Source: an uncultured Actinomycetes bacterium (lineage in GTDB: Bacteria > Actinomycetota > Actinomycetes > Mycobacteriales > Nakamurellaceae). From it: 64,000 bases of DNA. Made by a program: the position numbers and the translations under genes. The notes under the pieces were generated by a model. It ran no database searches, was not told the origin of the DNA, and saw only the letters and a program-made list of their open reading frames with translations. Location: positions 1 through 64,000 of the forward strand of contig CALANS010000182.1 of the NCBI GenBank assembly GCA_937926105.1. Reading direction: 5' to 3'. Positions 43,478 through 54,457 of this stretch are shown here, one piece after another; positions within the stretch are counted from its first letter, which is position 1; every line of letters begins with the position of its first letter.

Positions 43478-46116
43478 CACCAGCAACCGGTCCGGCCGGG
43501 GCGGCCGGTGCGGTCGCGACGGAGGAGGCCGGATCCGATCCGCGACTGGCCACCGGCCTGACCGCGGCCGAGGCGGCCGCCCGCGGATCGGTGATCGAAT
43601 CCGTCGGCTATCGGGTGCAGGTCGACCTGTCCGCGTTCGCCGCGAACGGCACCTTCAGCACGACCACCGAGATCGACTTCGATTGCACCAGGCCCGGCAC
43701 CCCGCTGTGGTTGGACCTGATCGCCGACCGGGTACTCTCGGTGCGCCACAACGGATCCGAGCTTGATTCGGCATCCGTGCGGGGCCCGGAACGGCTGCTG
43801 ATCCCCGATCCGGCCGCCCGCAACACCGTCGCCGTTACCTCCGTGCACACCGCCGGCACCGCGGCGGCCGGGCTGTGCCGCACCGTCGATGCCGCGGACG
43901 GTGCCGTGTACGCGTGGACGCAGTTCCAGCCGTTCGACGCCCGCCGGATGTTCGCCTGCTTCGACCAGCCCGACCTGCGTGGCGTGATCCGGCTGGAGGT
44001 GACGGCGCCTGCCGAGTGGACCTGCCTGTCCACCACGTCACCGGCTCCGCCTCCGCCCCCCGAGTCGTGTGGTCCAGCGGGCGCTGGGCCGCGCGCTGGA
44101 CCACACGACTCCGCCGGGTGCGGGAGGGTGCGCCGCACCGTGTTCGCGCCGACGCCTCCGATCCCGGTCTACCTGGTCGTGCTGTGTGCCGGCCCGTTCG
44201 CCTCCGTGATGGGGCGGCATGGCGGCGTGACCCTGGGACTGCACGCGCGGGCGAGCCTGGCCGCCGACCTGCGCGTCGCCGCCCCGGACCTGTTCGCCCT
44301 CACCGCGCACGGGCTGGATGCGTTTTCCGGGGCCTTCGGCGTGCCCTACCCGTTGGGCAGCTACCACCAGGTGTTCCTGCCCGATCAACCGGGCGCGATG
44401 GAGAACCTGGGCTGCATCACCTGGAACGATGCGGTGCTCTACCGCTCCGAACCGTCGGTCGCGCAACGGGTCCGGCGCGCCCTGGTGCTACTGCACGAGC
44501 TCAGCCACCAGTGGTTCGGGGACCTGGTGACGCCCCGCTGGTGGGATGACCTGTGGTTGTCCGAGTCGTTCGCCGACTGGGCCGCGGTCTGGGCGCTGCG
44601 CAGTTTCGCGCCACTGGCTGGCGGGAGTACCCGGGGACATGCCACGCACTTGGCGACGGCGCTCCGCGCGGACCGGCTGCCCAGCACCCACCCGGTCAGC
44701 CGGGCGGTGCCCGACATGCAGGCCGTGGCAGCTAATTTCGACGCGATCACCTACGCCAAGGGCGCGTGCCTGCTGGCGCAGCTGGTCGACCTGATCGGCG
44801 AGGACGCATTCTTGGCGGGGCTGCGCGGCTACCTTGCTCGGCATGCCTGGGGATCCGTGGGCATCGACGCGCTGCTCGGCGAGCTGGACCGGGCTACCGA
44901 GGTCGATGTCTCGCAGTGGGCGACGCAGTGGCTCCGCAGCGCGGGGGTGAACACGGTGCGCGTGCATCGCGGATCCGGCGGTGCGGTGCTGGTCCAGACC
45001 GCCGACCGCGTCGCCCCGCCGCCGAATCCTACCGGTGCCGGGGCTGTGCTGCGCCGGCACCGGCTGCGGATTGGCCGGTACCGATCGACGGAGGCGGGAC
45101 TGGTGGCGGTGGGGGAGATCTGGGCGCAGGTGCACGGTGCGCGCACCCCGCTGGTCCCCGCGCCGCCCCGGCACGAGGTGCTGCTGCCGGGCGACGGGCT
45201 CGGGGCCTACCTGGCGTGCCGGCCGGACCCGAGCTCGCTGCGGGCGCTGCTGGATCACGGGAACACCCTGACGGCTCCGGGCAGCCGGGATACCGTGCGA
45301 AACCTGGTGTCGGACATGGTGTTCACCGCGGACCTGGACGGCCCCGCCGCGGTGACCGCACTAGCCGCCATGGTGATCACCGAACCGCACGACGCGGCGC
45401 TGGTTTCGACGATCGATCAGGCGGTGGAGGCGGCCGGTGGGTTCACCGCGCACGATCGGCGGACCGCCGCGTTCTCGGTGCTCTGCGCGGCCTGCCGGGA
45501 GGTCGCCGCACGCGCGACGGTTGGTTCGCCGCACTGGCTGGCCGGCTGGCAGGGCGTCGCGCGCTCCGCCGTCACACCGGAGCAGACCGATGCGCTCGCC
45601 GGGCTGCTGGCCGGCACGGACGCGCCCCAGGCGCTGCGCTGGCAGGCGCTCACCCGGCTGGTGGCGCTCGGTGCGGTCGGGGAGGCCCAGATCGCGGCCG
45701 AACGCGCTCGGGATCCCGATCCGGATGCCGACCGGTCGGCGACGGTGGCCCGGGCGGCGGTCGGCAGCGTGCATGCCAAGCGGACCGCGCTGGACGCGTT
45801 GCTGTCCACCGACGCGGTGCCGATCGGGGCGCTGCCCATGCTGGCGGTCGCGCTGTGGCAGCCGCATCAGCATGAGCTGCTCGCCCCGCTGGTGGACGAG
45901 CTGCTCGATCGGTTGCCGGGCGCACTCGAGGCCGGTGGACCGGCTCGGGCGATGCGCTTGGCCCGGTGGTGCCTGCCGGAGTATCCGCTGGGCGCCGGGG
46001 TCGTCGCCCGGGTGTGGGAGTTGGCCGCCGACGACGTGCTACCCGACGTGGCGCGCAGCGCGCTGGCCGATCAGGCGGCGCTGGCCGAACGCCGATCTCG
46101 CGCCGCCGCTCTGTGA
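43474..46116 (+). CDS. pepN: M1-family aminopeptidase (PepN type) with palindrome insertion
   Basis: An 880-aa zinc aminopeptidase that removes N-terminal residues from peptides in the cytosol. Landmarks: RRMFACFDQPDLRG near residue 160, the exopeptidase motif GAMENLGC near 307, zinc site H341-ELS-H345 in LLHELSHQWFGDLV with the third ligand in LWLSESFADW, and a helical ERAP1-like C-terminal domain (about 570-880). Residues 197-213 are encoded by a perfect 18-bp palindrome and replace the usual strand region between LSTTSPAP and FAPTPPIPVY. It is the last gene of the peptide-import operon and probably digests imported peptides. Confidence 0.93.
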   Translation: MTPATGPAGAAGAVATEEAGSDPRLATGLTAAEAAARGSVIESVGYRVQVDLSAFAANGTFSTTTEIDFDCTRPGTPLWLDLIADRVLSVRHNGSELDSASVRGPERLLIPDPAARNTVAVTSVHTAGTAAAGLCRTVDAADGAVYAWTQFQPFDARRMFACFDQPDLRGVIRLEVTAPAEWTCLSTTSPAPPPPPESCGPAGAGPRAGPHDSAGCGRVRRTVFAPTPPIPVYLVVLCAGPFASVMGRHGGVTLGLHARASLAADLRVAAPDLFALTAHGLDAFSGAFGVPYPLGSYHQVFLPDQPGAMENLGCITWNDAVLYRSEPSVAQRVRRALVLLHELSHQWFGDLVTPRWWDDLWLSESFADWAAVWALRSFAPLAGGSTRGHATHLATALRADRLPSTHPVSRAVPDMQAVAANFDAITYAKGACLLAQLVDLIGEDAFLAGLRGYLARHAWGSVGIDALLGELDRATEVDVSQWATQWLRSAGVNTVRVHRGSGGAVLVQTADRVAPPPNPTGAGAVLRRHRLRIGRYRSTEAGLVAVGEIWAQVHGARTPLVPAPPRHEVLLPGDGLGAYLACRPDPSSLRALLDHGNTLTAPGSRDTVRNLVSDMVFTADLDGPAAVTALAAMVITEPHDAALVSTIDQAVEAAGGFTAHDRRTAAFSVLCAACREVAARATVGSPHWLAGWQGVARSAVTPEQTDALAGLLAGTDAPQALRWQALTRLVALGAVGEAQIAAERARDPDPDADRSATVARAAVGSVHAKRTALDALLSTDAVPIGALPMLAVALWQPHQHELLAPLVDELLDRLPGALEAGGPARAMRLARWCLPEYPLGAGVVARVWELAADDVLPDVARSALADQAALAERRSRAAAL
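44062..44111. repeat. Perfect 18-bp inverted repeat inside the M1 aminopeptidase gene
   Basis: Arms 44062-44079 (GAGTCGTGTGGTCCAGCG) and 44094-44111 are exact reverse complements around a 14-nt loop. The insert keeps the reading frame and lies in a surface loop between conserved blocks. The GAGTCG arm start is shared with the tldE palindrome. Confidence 0.9.
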
Positions 46117-46133
46117 CCGCGCTTATCAACGCG

Positions 46134-46218
46134 ACAGCCGCGTCCCAACTCGGCCACCCCCGTCACACCCGTCACAAACCGGCCGAGTTCGTAGGCGTGA
46201 GCCGATGTGATCAGCGCG
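46134..46218. repeat. Intergenic repeat R1 (copy flanking paiB, 3' side)
   Basis: CAGCCGCGT, ACTCGGCC, two CGTCAC units and GGCCGAGTT in order. AACTCGGCC and GGCCGAGTT form a 9-bp stem. It lies between convergent pepN and paiB and just enters the paiB 3' end. A very similar copy (R2) lies at 46968. Confidence 0.75.
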
Positions 46219-46840
46219 GCTCGCCCGGATTCGCCCGGAGTACCTCCTCGGCCAGCGCCGGGTTGGCGTGGAACGGGTCGGTGCGCAGCGCCTCGACGAT
46301 GCGCTCGATGATTTCCGGCGGCTTGTCCTGGCTCATCTTGGCCTTGCCCACGATCCGGTCGGGCACCAGCCGAAACCCCGTCACCCATGGCGCGATCCGC
46401 TGCGCGTACTCCGTCACCGAGGACAGCTGCCAGGACGGGTCTCGCTCGGACTCCATGCGCTGGCACGTCAGGTCGAGCACCCGGTAGGTCTGTTCGGCGG
46501 ACAGCAGCTCCGGCGTGCCGTGCAGGTGTGCCACCAGGAAATCCCAGCTCGGCACGTACGGCGTCGCCCGGTACCAGACCGGGGTGATGTAGCCGTGTGC
46601 GCCCTGGACGACGACCGTGGCCCGCCGGGTGCCCAGCCCGTGGAACCCGGCGTCGTCGTTGGCGACGTGCGAGAGGATCACCGGACCCGTCGCGTCCGGA
46701 TCCTGCAGCACCGGCAGGTGGCTGATCACCGGGTCGCCGCCCGGGTGGTCCGGCTCGCTGATCAGCAGGGCCCACGGGTTGGCGCGGATGAGCTCGACCA
46801 CCCGGTCGTCGTCGATGGCGTACATCGGTTGTTCCAGCAC
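46211..46840 (-). CDS. PaiB-family FMN-binding negative regulator
   Basis: A 209-aa protein of the PaiB family, an FMN-binding split-barrel fold first described as a negative regulator of sporulation/protease genes in Bacillus. Visible blocks: YAIDDDRVVELIRANPWALLIS, DPVISHLPVLQ, VILSHVANDDAGFHGLGTRRATVVVQGAHGYITPVWY, VPSWDFLVAHLHG and FRLVPDRIVGKAKMSQDKP. The start is uncertain between GTG 46840 and ATG 46825. It is flanked on both sides by near-copies of one intergenic repeat. No target gene can be inferred. Confidence 0.85.
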   Translation of the reverse strand: MLEQPMYAIDDDRVVELIRANPWALLISEPDHPGGDPVISHLPVLQDPDATGPVILSHVANDDAGFHGLGTRRATVVVQGAHGYITPVWYRATPYVPSWDFLVAHLHGTPELLSAEQTYRVLDLTCQRMESERDPSWQLSSVTEYAQRIAPWVTGFRLVPDRIVGKAKMSQDKPPEIIERIVEALRTDPFHANPALAEEVLRANPGEPR

Positions 46841-46967
46841 GACTGCGACGTTACGGCGCGTTTGCGGCCACGGCCTCGTGGTGGTGTTCAGACCCGGCAC
46901 CGCCGGTTTGTCGGGGACTCACAGCCCGGAACCGCGGCGTGTCTCTGGGGCGGCCGCGTGTGTCGGG

Positions 46968-47032
46968 CAGCCGCGTACGGACTCGGCTACTCCCGTCACT
47001 CTCGTCACAATCTGGCCGAGTTGATCAGCGCG
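46968..47032. repeat. Intergenic repeat R2 (copy flanking paiB, 5' side)
   Basis: Matches R1 over CAGCCGCGT…GGCCGAGTT and the following GATCAGCGCG, lacking about 18 bp near the end. It lies between the paiB start and the nrtR 3' end. Confidence 0.75.
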
Positions 47033-47046
47033 CGGGAGTAGAGCCG

Positions 47047-47733
47047 TCATGCGCCCGGCGGGCGGAAGGCCGCGAACGGGTCCGTCACCTGCAGGGTCCG
47101 TTCGGCGAAGCGGAACACCGCCGGCGGACGCCCGCCCGCCGACCCCGACGGGGCGGTGCGCCCGGTGGACAGCAGCACCCCGCGCCGAGACAGCACCCGC
47201 TGCAGGTTCGTGGGATCCACGTCGTGCCCCAGCACCGCGGCGTAGATCCGCCGGAGCTCGGCGATGGTGAATTCCGCAGGGCTCAACGCGAACGCGATGC
47301 TGGTGTAGGACAGCTTGGCGCGCAACCGATCCAGCCCCCGGAGCACGATCGCGCCGTGATCCAGCGCGGTCGCCGGGAGCGCGTCCACCGGGTGCCAGGC
47401 GGTATCGCTGGGCAGCTCGGGATCCACATCGGTCGGCACCAGACCGAGGAACGCGACCGCGACCGCCCGCACTGCCGGGACCCGGGCCGGATCGGAGAAC
47501 ACTCCGAGCTGCTCCAGGTGCGCCACCCTGGACAGCTCCACCTTCTGAGCGAGCTGTCGGGCCATCGATGCCTCGACGTCCTCGTCGCCGCCGATGGTGC
47601 CGCCGGGCAGCGCCCAGCGCCCCGCGTCCGGGTCCAGGGCGCGGCGCCACAGCAACACATGCAGCGCCGGGTCGCCGGGCGCGCCCGGGCGCACCGTGAA
47701 CACTGCCGCCAGCACCTCGGTGATCGTTCTCAC
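47047..47733 (-). CDS. nrtR: NrtR-type Nudix regulator of NAD biosynthesis
   Basis: A 228-aa protein: Nudix-like domain (residues about 1-140; LLWRRALDPDAGRWALPGG) plus a C-terminal winged helix (about 150-225; IAFALSPAEFTIAELRRIYAAVLGHDVDPTNLQRVL). The Nudix box reads GGDEDVEASMARQLAQKV, so the REUXEE catalytic glutamates are missing. This fits NrtR repressors, which bind ADP-ribose or NAD precursors without hydrolysing them. It starts at GTG 47733, divergent from nadC, with an AGTCG-TTAT-CGACT palindrome between. Probably represses nadC. Confidence 0.88.
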   Translation of the reverse strand: MRTITEVLAAVFTVRPGAPGDPALHVLLWRRALDPDAGRWALPGGTIGGDEDVEASMARQLAQKVELSRVAHLEQLGVFSDPARVPAVRAVAVAFLGLVPTDVDPELPSDTAWHPVDALPATALDHGAIVLRGLDRLRAKLSYTSIAFALSPAEFTIAELRRIYAAVLGHDVDPTNLQRVLSRRGVLLSTGRTAPSGSAGGRPPAVFRFAERTLQVTDPFAAFRPPGA

Positions 47734-47765
47734 GCCGTCCGCACCCTTCCCGCTGCTACCATAGG

Positions 47766-47779
47766 AGTCGTTATCGACT
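47766..47779. promoter_or_regulatory. Palindrome AGTCG-TTAT-CGACT (candidate NrtR box)
   Basis: Perfect 5-4-5 inverted repeat in the nrtR–nadC intergenic region, flanked by direct copies of ATAGGA (47761 and 47780). It lies 26 bp before the nadC start codon, overlapping the expected promoter, which suits a repressor site. Confidence 0.65.
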
Positions 47780-47805
47780 ATAGGACGAAAACTAAGGAGG
47801 TCGCC

Positions 47806-49077
47806 ATGCCGACCCCGACAGCGATCATTGGCACGGCCACCGACGGCCCGACGGGGACGGGTCCGGTCAGCGAGCGCGCGACCAGCCACGCAGTGACTGG
47901 CGCGAGTTCGAGCACCCGGGCCCCGGCCACCGAGCACACACCTACCGAGGCCCCGACCAGAAGTGTGACCCCCGAACGCCGCGACCTGTCGGGTCCGGAA
48001 CTCGCCCGCTTCGCCGACCCCGCCGTCTGGACGGCCGACACCCGCGCCGCGCTGCACGACGCCGGCCTGGACGCCGCGCAGGTCGCCGCCGTGGTCGGGC
48101 GAGCGCTCGCCGAGGACCTCGCCTTCGGCGACGACGCCACCACCGCCGCCACCGTGCCGGCCGGCACCATCGCCGAGGCGTCCTTCACCCCACGTTCCGC
48201 CGGAGTGCTGGCCGGCGGACCCGTGGCGCGCGCCGTGCTGGACACTGTCACCGCCGCTCTCGGCAGCTCGCCGTTCACGGTGCTGGACGGCCTGCCGGAC
48301 GGCGCCACCCTGCGCCCCGGCGCCCCCGCGCTGCGCATCCGCGGCCCCGTCACCGCCATGCTGACCGCCGAGCGGACCGCGCTGAACCTGCTGTGCCAGC
48401 TCTCCGGCGTCGCGACCGTGACGCACCGGTGGGTGCAGGCGGTAGCCGGCACGGGGGCCCGTGTCCGGGACACCCGCAAGACCGTCCCGGGCCTGCGGAC
48501 CCTGCAGAAGTACGCGGTGCGCTGCGGTGGCGGGACCAACCACCGGATGGGCCTGGGTGATGCGGTGCTGATCAAGGACAATCACGTCGCGGCGGCGGGC
48601 TCCGTGACGGCCGCGATCCACGCGGTCCGCGCAGCGCGGCCCGACCTGCCAATGCAGGTCGAGGTCGACGAGCTGGACCAGCTGGCCGAGGCGTTGGCCG
48701 CCGGCGCCGGGTCGATCCTGCTGGACAACTTCGACACCGAGCAGACCGCCGCGGCGGTCCGGCTGACCCGCGCCGGATACCCCGGCGTGCTGTTGGAGTC
48801 CTCCGGCGGGCTGAGCTTGGAGCGGGCCGCCGAGGTGGCCGCGACCGGAGTGGACTTCCTGGCCGTCGGCGCGCTCACTCACTCCGCGCCGGCGCTGGAC
48901 ATCGGTCTCGATATCGCCGCAGATATCGCCGCAGACACCGCCGTAGACACCGGCACGGGAGCGGCCACGGGCACCGGCACGGTCACCGACGCGAACGCGG
49001 AGACGGAGGTCGACGGTACGGCCGGGCTCGGGCTGCACACCGGCCCGGCGGAGGTGGGCTCTACTCTTTCTCGGTAA
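47806..49077 (+). CDS. nadC: Nicotinate-nucleotide pyrophosphorylase (quinolinate phosphoribosyltransferase)
   Basis: NadC converts quinolinate and PRPP to nicotinate mononucleotide in de novo NAD synthesis. The core (about residues 75-370) carries RDTRKTVPGLRTLQKYAVRC, GGGTNHRMGLGDAVLIKDNH, QVEVDELDQLAEAL and GVDFLAVGALTHSAPALDIGLD. At 423 aa it is about 135 longer than usual: a Thr/Ser/Pro-rich N-terminal extension of about 65 residues and a repetitive C-terminal tail (IAADTAVDTGTGAATGTG). ATG 47806 has a perfect SD AAGGAGG, so the N-terminal extension is translated. nadA and nadB are not adjacent; the his operon follows 27 bp on. Confidence 0.94.
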   Translation: MPTPTAIIGTATDGPTGTGPVSERATSHAVTGASSSTRAPATEHTPTEAPTRSVTPERRDLSGPELARFADPAVWTADTRAALHDAGLDAAQVAAVVGRALAEDLAFGDDATTAATVPAGTIAEASFTPRSAGVLAGGPVARAVLDTVTAALGSSPFTVLDGLPDGATLRPGAPALRIRGPVTAMLTAERTALNLLCQLSGVATVTHRWVQAVAGTGARVRDTRKTVPGLRTLQKYAVRCGGGTNHRMGLGDAVLIKDNHVAAAGSVTAAIHAVRAARPDLPMQVEVDELDQLAEALAAGAGSILLDNFDTEQTAAAVRLTRAGYPGVLLESSGGLSLERAAEVAATGVDFLAVGALTHSAPALDIGLDIAADIAADTAVDTGTGAATGTGTVTDANAETEVDGTAGLGLHTGPAEVGSTLSR

Positions 49078-52409
<3,332 letters not shown>

Positions 52410-52491
52410 GCGACGCCGGAGCGGCGCTGGGCCGTCGTCACGCAGTGGCAGGCCCGCGCTGCGGAGCGCGGAGCGAACGAAGGGGGCGCAG

Positions 52492-52653
52492 ATGAGCTGG
52501 GTTCCCTACCTGCTGTTCCCGCTGGCGGGTTTCTTTGGCGCGGGCGCGGTGTCCATGTGGCGCACCGACCATCGCGGCGCCGCCATCGTGCTGATCGTGC
52601 TCGCGGTGCTGCTGGTGGGCGCCGGGGTCCTCTGGCTACTCCCGGCCTCATGA
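52492..52653 (+). CDS. Small membrane protein in the his operon
   Basis: A 53-aa protein ([18 protein letters not shown]…) with two hydrophobic stretches, about residues 4-20 and 29-50. The ATG follows AAGGGGGCGCAG. A small membrane protein between hisB and hisH is common in actinobacterial his operons; I know no function. Confidence 0.75.
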   Translation: MSWVPYLLFPLAGFFGAGAVSMWRTDHRGAAIVLIVLAVLLVGAGVLWLLPAS

Positions 52654-52682
52654 GCGCGCGAGGCTCGGCGAGTACTGCGCCG

Positions 52683-52716
52683 ATACAGGAGCCGACACAG
52701 GAGCCGACACAGGAGA
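52683..52716. repeat. 12-bp tandem repeat before hisH
   Basis: Three consecutive copies, the outer ones imperfect, of GCCGACACAGGA in the gap between the small membrane gene and hisH. The last copy brings the sequence ACAGGAG to about 13 bp from the hisH start, so the repeat may affect ribosome binding. Confidence 0.7.
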
Positions 52717-52723
52717 TGTCGCG

Positions 52724-53356
52724 GTGAAGCGGGTCGTGGTGCTGGATTACGGGTCGGGCAATCTGGCCTCGGCCCGGCGCGCCCTGCAGCGGGTGGGTGC
52801 CGACGTGCACGTCACCGCCGATTTCGGCGCGGCGCTGGACGCCGATGGGCTGGTCGTTCCGGGGGTGGGTGCGTTCGCCGCCTGCATGGCCGGCATCCGG
52901 GCGGTACACGGGGATCGAATCATCGGCCGCCGGCTGGCCGGATCCCGTCCGGTGCTGGGCATCTGCGTGGGCATGCAGGTGCTCTTCGCCACCGGAGTCG
53001 AGCACGGGCAGCGCACCGATGGCATCGGCGAATGGCCCGGCACGGTGGAGCGACTGCAGGCGCCGATCGTGCCGCACATGGGATGGAACACCGTGGGCGT
53101 GGGGGAGGGTTCGGCGCTGTTCGCCGGCCTTGATCCGGCGACCCGGTTCTACTTCGTGCACTCCTACGCGGCGCGCGCCTGGGAGTTGGCCGAGACCGGG
53201 CCGCTGCGCCCGCCGGTGGTCAGCTGGGCCGAGCACGGCGGCGATGCATTCGTGGCGGCGGTGGAGAACGGCCCGCTGTGGGCCACCCAGTTCCACCCGG
53301 AGAAGTCCGGTGACGCGGGGGCGGCGCTGCTGGAGAACTGGTTACGCACCGTCTGA
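52724..53356 (+). CDS. hisH: Imidazole glycerol phosphate synthase, glutaminase subunit HisH
   Basis: A 210-aa class I glutamine amidotransferase that supplies ammonia to HisF. The nucleophile is C81 in [11 protein letters not shown]. The His and Glu of the triad are in [12 protein letters not shown] near residue 187. The start of the fold reads [21 protein letters not shown] 52724. The usual next genes priA/hisA and hisF are absent here; imuA' follows instead. Confidence 0.95.
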   Translation: MKRVVVLDYGSGNLASARRALQRVGADVHVTADFGAALDADGLVVPGVGAFAACMAGIRAVHGDRIIGRRLAGSRPVLGICVGMQVLFATGVEHGQRTDGIGEWPGTVERLQAPIVPHMGWNTVGVGEGSALFAGLDPATRFYFVHSYAARAWELAETGPLRPPVVSWAEHGGDAFVAAVENGPLWATQFHPEKSGDAGAALLENWLRTV

Positions 53357-53450
53357 CCGGTGCCGTGCTGGTCGGGGGTGCCCGGCGGTGCGTGTGTACG
53401 ACATCGACGAGCGGTGACGGGCTCGACAGGTCGGCGCGCGATGATTACAG

Positions 53451-53466
53451 TCGAACCCGTGTTCGG
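53451..53466 (+). promoter_or_regulatory. SOS box (LexA site) of imuA'
   Basis: TCGAACCCGTGTTCGG matches the actinobacterial LexA consensus TCGAAC-N4-GTTCGA at 11 of 12 fixed positions. It lies exactly between TTACAG (53445) and TAGAAG (53467), a plausible -35/-10 pair with a 16-bp spacer. The gene downstream is therefore probably DNA-damage inducible. Confidence 0.75.
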
Positions 53467-53524
53467 TAGAAGGTCGGCGGAGCCGCGTGCAGGGGCCTCG
53501 GCGCGCGATCGGGAGCGCTCGGAG

Positions 53525-54406
53525 GTGGTGGCCGACCTGCGCCGCCGACTAGGCGCCATGGACGGGGGAAGTGGACCGGGCTGGGTCGACGCCTCGGGCG
53601 GTGCCGGGGCCTCCAGCGGTGACGGGGCCCTGGATGCGCAGCGCGTGGCCGGCGGCTCGCCGGCGTCTGGGGTGTTGGGAGCGTCCGGTCCGGCGTCGGA
53701 GGTGCTGGGGGCGTCCGGTCCGCTGACCGGGGTACTGGCCGCGCCCGGTCCGCTGGCCGAGGTGCTGCCGCAGCGCGGCATCCCGCGGGGCAGCGTGGTC
53801 GGCCTGGCCAGCACCGCCTCCGCCGGCGGCGCCACCAGCCTGTTGCTGTCGCTGCTGGCCGCCCCACCCGATATCTGGGCGGCCGTGGTGGGCATGCCCC
53901 GGCTTGGGGTGCTGGCGGCCGCCGAGATGGGCGTGGATCTGGGCCGGCTGGGCTTGATCCCCGACCCCGGACCTGATGTGCTGCAGGTGATCTCGGTACT
54001 GATCGACGGGGTGGACGTGATCGCCACCGTGCCTCCGGCGAACCTACCGCCGGCCCGGCAACGGGTGTTGACCGGGCGGTTGCGGCAGCAGGGCGCGGTC
54101 CTGTTGGTGATGGGTCGCTGGCCCGGCGCCGATCTGACCCTGACGGTGACGGACGTGCGCTGGTCGGGGATCGGCCAGGGGCACGGGCGGCTGCGGGACC
54201 GGGAACTCGACGTGCGGGTCGGCGGGCGCCGGTCCGGTGCAGGAGGCTCGGCCACCCTGTTGCTGCGCTCCAGCGGGATCGGCGTCAGCGTCGAACACGC
54301 CACTCGGGCATCGGGAGCGCAGACGGGGAGCAACGCGCCGGCGGCCGATGCGGGGGGCGGTGCGATTCTGTATCCCGCCTCGTCGGGGGAGACTAGAGCA
54401 GGGTGA
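53525..54406 (+). CDS. imuA': ImuA'-like mutasome accessory protein
   Basis: RecA-fold-related protein of the actinobacterial ImuA' type, which works with ImuB and DnaE2 in damage-induced translesion synthesis. Supporting segments: LAEVLPQRGIPRGSVVGLAS, GGATSLLLSLLAAPPDIWAAVVGMPRLGVLAAAEMGVDLGR-like region, LVMGRWPGADLTL and WSGIGQGHGRLRDREL. Residues about 45-80 contain three GASGP-type repeats. The LexA box at 53451 places the promoter just upstream, so GTG 53525 (SD GGGAG) is chosen; ATG 53441 and GTG 53459 are in frame but at or before the box. imuB is not found downstream. Assignment is by resemblance. Confidence 0.68.
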   Translation: MVADLRRRLGAMDGGSGPGWVDASGGAGASSGDGALDAQRVAGGSPASGVLGASGPASEVLGASGPLTGVLAAPGPLAEVLPQRGIPRGSVVGLASTASAGGATSLLLSLLAAPPDIWAAVVGMPRLGVLAAAEMGVDLGRLGLIPDPGPDVLQVISVLIDGVDVIATVPPANLPPARQRVLTGRLRQQGAVLLVMGRWPGADLTLTVTDVRWSGIGQGHGRLRDRELDVRVGGRRSGAGGSATLLLRSSGIGVSVEHATRASGAQTGSNAPAADAGGGAILYPASSGETRAG

Positions 54407-54457
54407 CGGTGTCGACCCGCCGGTGCCGCCAGCGTCAGGGATAGTGCGGTGGCACTG
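54407..54457. other. Short gap between imuA' and the atypical gene
   Basis: 51 bp between convergent ends. It reads a few codons then TAG in the frame following imuA'. No imuB start resembling the Y-family polymerase fold is visible. Confidence 0.5.

Noticed and set aside
47734..49038. Leftward extension of the nrtR frame across nadC
   Set aside because: NrtR has a normal GTG start at 47733; the rest is antisense to conserved NadC.
54407..54457. Remnant of imuB
   Set aside because: The few codons before the TAG show no similarity to Y-family polymerase starts.
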